64,000 bases of DNA. It comes from Pseudoalteromonas sp. Scap06 (GTDB lineage Bacteria; Pseudomonadota; Gammaproteobacteria; Enterobacterales; Alteromonadaceae). The notes under the pieces are model-generated. The model saw only the letters and a list, made by a program, of their open reading frames with translations, was not told where the DNA came from and searched no databases. This document shows, in pieces, positions 63,706 to 64,000 of this stretch. The translations under genes and the position numbers were made by a program. Position 1 is the stretch's first letter. The number at the start of each line of letters is the position of its first letter. Where the stretch lies: positions 686,890 through 750,889 of the forward strand of contig NZ_CP041331.1 of the NCBI RefSeq assembly GCF_013394165.1. The letters run 5' to 3'.

Positions 63706-64000
63706 TTTTTTAGCAGGTCATTCTCCTGCTTAAGACGCTCATTTTCTTTCTTAAGCTTTTGAATGTTATCCAGCTCTTTTTTTGTTGGGAATTTACTCAT
63801 TGTTTCATTGTTGCTTTGATAGCGCGGTACGTTTTTAAACTTACCTTCTCGATACTCTTTTCGCCAACGACTCAGCATTAACGGATGAATATTTAGCGCC
63901 TCGGCAACGTCCTTTGACATGACATCGTCTCGTAAGCTTAGTTCGACTGCTTTGATTTTAAAATTAACTGGGTAAAACCATGTCTTTCTAGGTTGGGTAT
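63636..64000 (-). CDS. IS3-family OrfA (5' end outside window)
   Basis: The frame is open to the window edge and reads TQPRKTWFYPVNFKIKAVEL, then MSKDVAEALNIHPLMLSRWR: the helix-turn-helix HTH_8/Tnp_1 DNA-binding domain of IS3 OrfA. A leucine-zipper-like coiled coil follows (IQKLKKENERLKQENDLLKK). An internal ATG at 63920 exists, but homology continues upstream of it, so the true start is beyond the window. The frame ends at 63636 after the frameshift site. Confidence 0.9.
   Translation of the reverse strand, partial: TQPRKTWFYPVNFKIKAVELSLRDDVMSKDVAEALNIHPLMLSRWRKEYREGKFKNVPRYQSNNETMSKFPTKKELDNIQKLKKENERLKQENDLLKKWQRYLAEVHQNDLDSSKNSDKP
63705..63711 (-). promoter_or_regulatory. Programmed -1 frameshift site A6G
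   Basis: Minus-strand AAAAAAG in the orfA Lys-Lys codons (LLKK), just where orfB's frame takes over, is the usual slippery heptamer of IS3-family elements and allows an OrfAB fusion. Confidence 0.85.

Larger units (their letters stand above)
62782..64000 (-). mobile_element. IS3-family insertion sequence (other end outside window)
   Basis: The terminal sequence TGATCTTCACCCGATAAAGT (62782 onward, one base uncertain) is an IS3-like end next to the orfB stop. Two overlapping frames (orfA, orfB) with a slippery A6G at 63705-63711 complete the IS3 plan. It lies within an attC site. Confidence 0.88.

Overview
The window looks like a chromosomal segment of a marine gammaproteobacterium of the Pseudoalteromonas/Alteromonadales type. 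This is inferred from AT-rich coding DNA (roughly 40% GC by eye), dense sensory and c-di-GMP signalling genes, TonB-dependent receptors, a two-subunit bacterioferritin, an arsJ-type arsenic operon, and integron-type attC sites. No rRNA, tRNA or CRISPR array was seen.

Layout. (1) 1-2.1 kb, iron: the 3' end of a TonB-dependent receptor, two adjacent bacterioferritin subunits and, convergently, the ferredoxin Bfd. (2) 2.2-7.6 kb, a small electrophile/quinone-stress island: MdaB-like quinone reductase, exported DJ-1/PfpI protein, a frameshifted VOC/glyoxalase pseudogene, an ABM-type monooxygenase, a quinone-oxidoreductase-like dehydrogenase and a divergent LysR regulator. It lies between two direct copies of a ~160-bp repeat and is followed by a GNAT acetyltransferase. 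(3) 8-12.7 kb, an arsenic operon: ArsC-ArsR fusion, Acr3, a phosphatase, ArsJ-associated GAPDH and ArsJ, under one promoter with a large palindromic operator. (4) 13-18.9 kb: two chemoreceptors, a PH-like small protein, a UPF0016-family Mn exporter behind a yybP-ykoY-type riboswitch, and an isochorismatase-like hydrolase. (5) 19-41.8 kb, a signalling-rich stretch: a 1501-residue propeller-PAS-GGDEF-EAL protein, a GAF-GGDEF cyclase, a REC-PAS-GGDEF-EAL protein, three hybrid histidine kinases (one in an operon with a lone Tat-exported solute-binding protein), with a CDF transporter, a patatin and ahpCF between them. (6) 41.9-48.4 kb, metabolic and housekeeping genes: DUF3429, a BMT5-like Rossmann protein with a U1-like zinc finger, GMC oxidoreductase, AraC regulator, Gfo/Idh/MocA oxidoreductase, RhtA-like exporter. 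(7) 48.7-56.4 kb: a TonB-dependent receptor followed by a TPR-sulfotransferase. A lipoprotein with a ClpP-like catalytic signature and an RstAB-like two-component system are wedged between the sulfotransferase and a second, diverged copy of its 3' end. (8) 56.6-64 kb, accessory DNA: minus-strand small genes that end in a set of attC sites without a visible integrase (CALIN-like). One attC is split by an IS110/IS1111-family element and another by an IS3-family element.

The themes are metal handling (iron, manganese, arsenic, divalent cations), oxidative/electrophile defence and environmental sensing. The most novel-looking signals are the IS1111-type element sitting exactly inside an attC with a ~0.5-kb structured 3' non-coding region (a place for a guide/bridge RNA), the partial sulfotransferase duplication that brackets a two-component/lipoprotein insert, the solute-binding-protein/hybrid-kinase pair, and the bacterioferritin pair whose ferroxidase and haem ligands are split between subunits.
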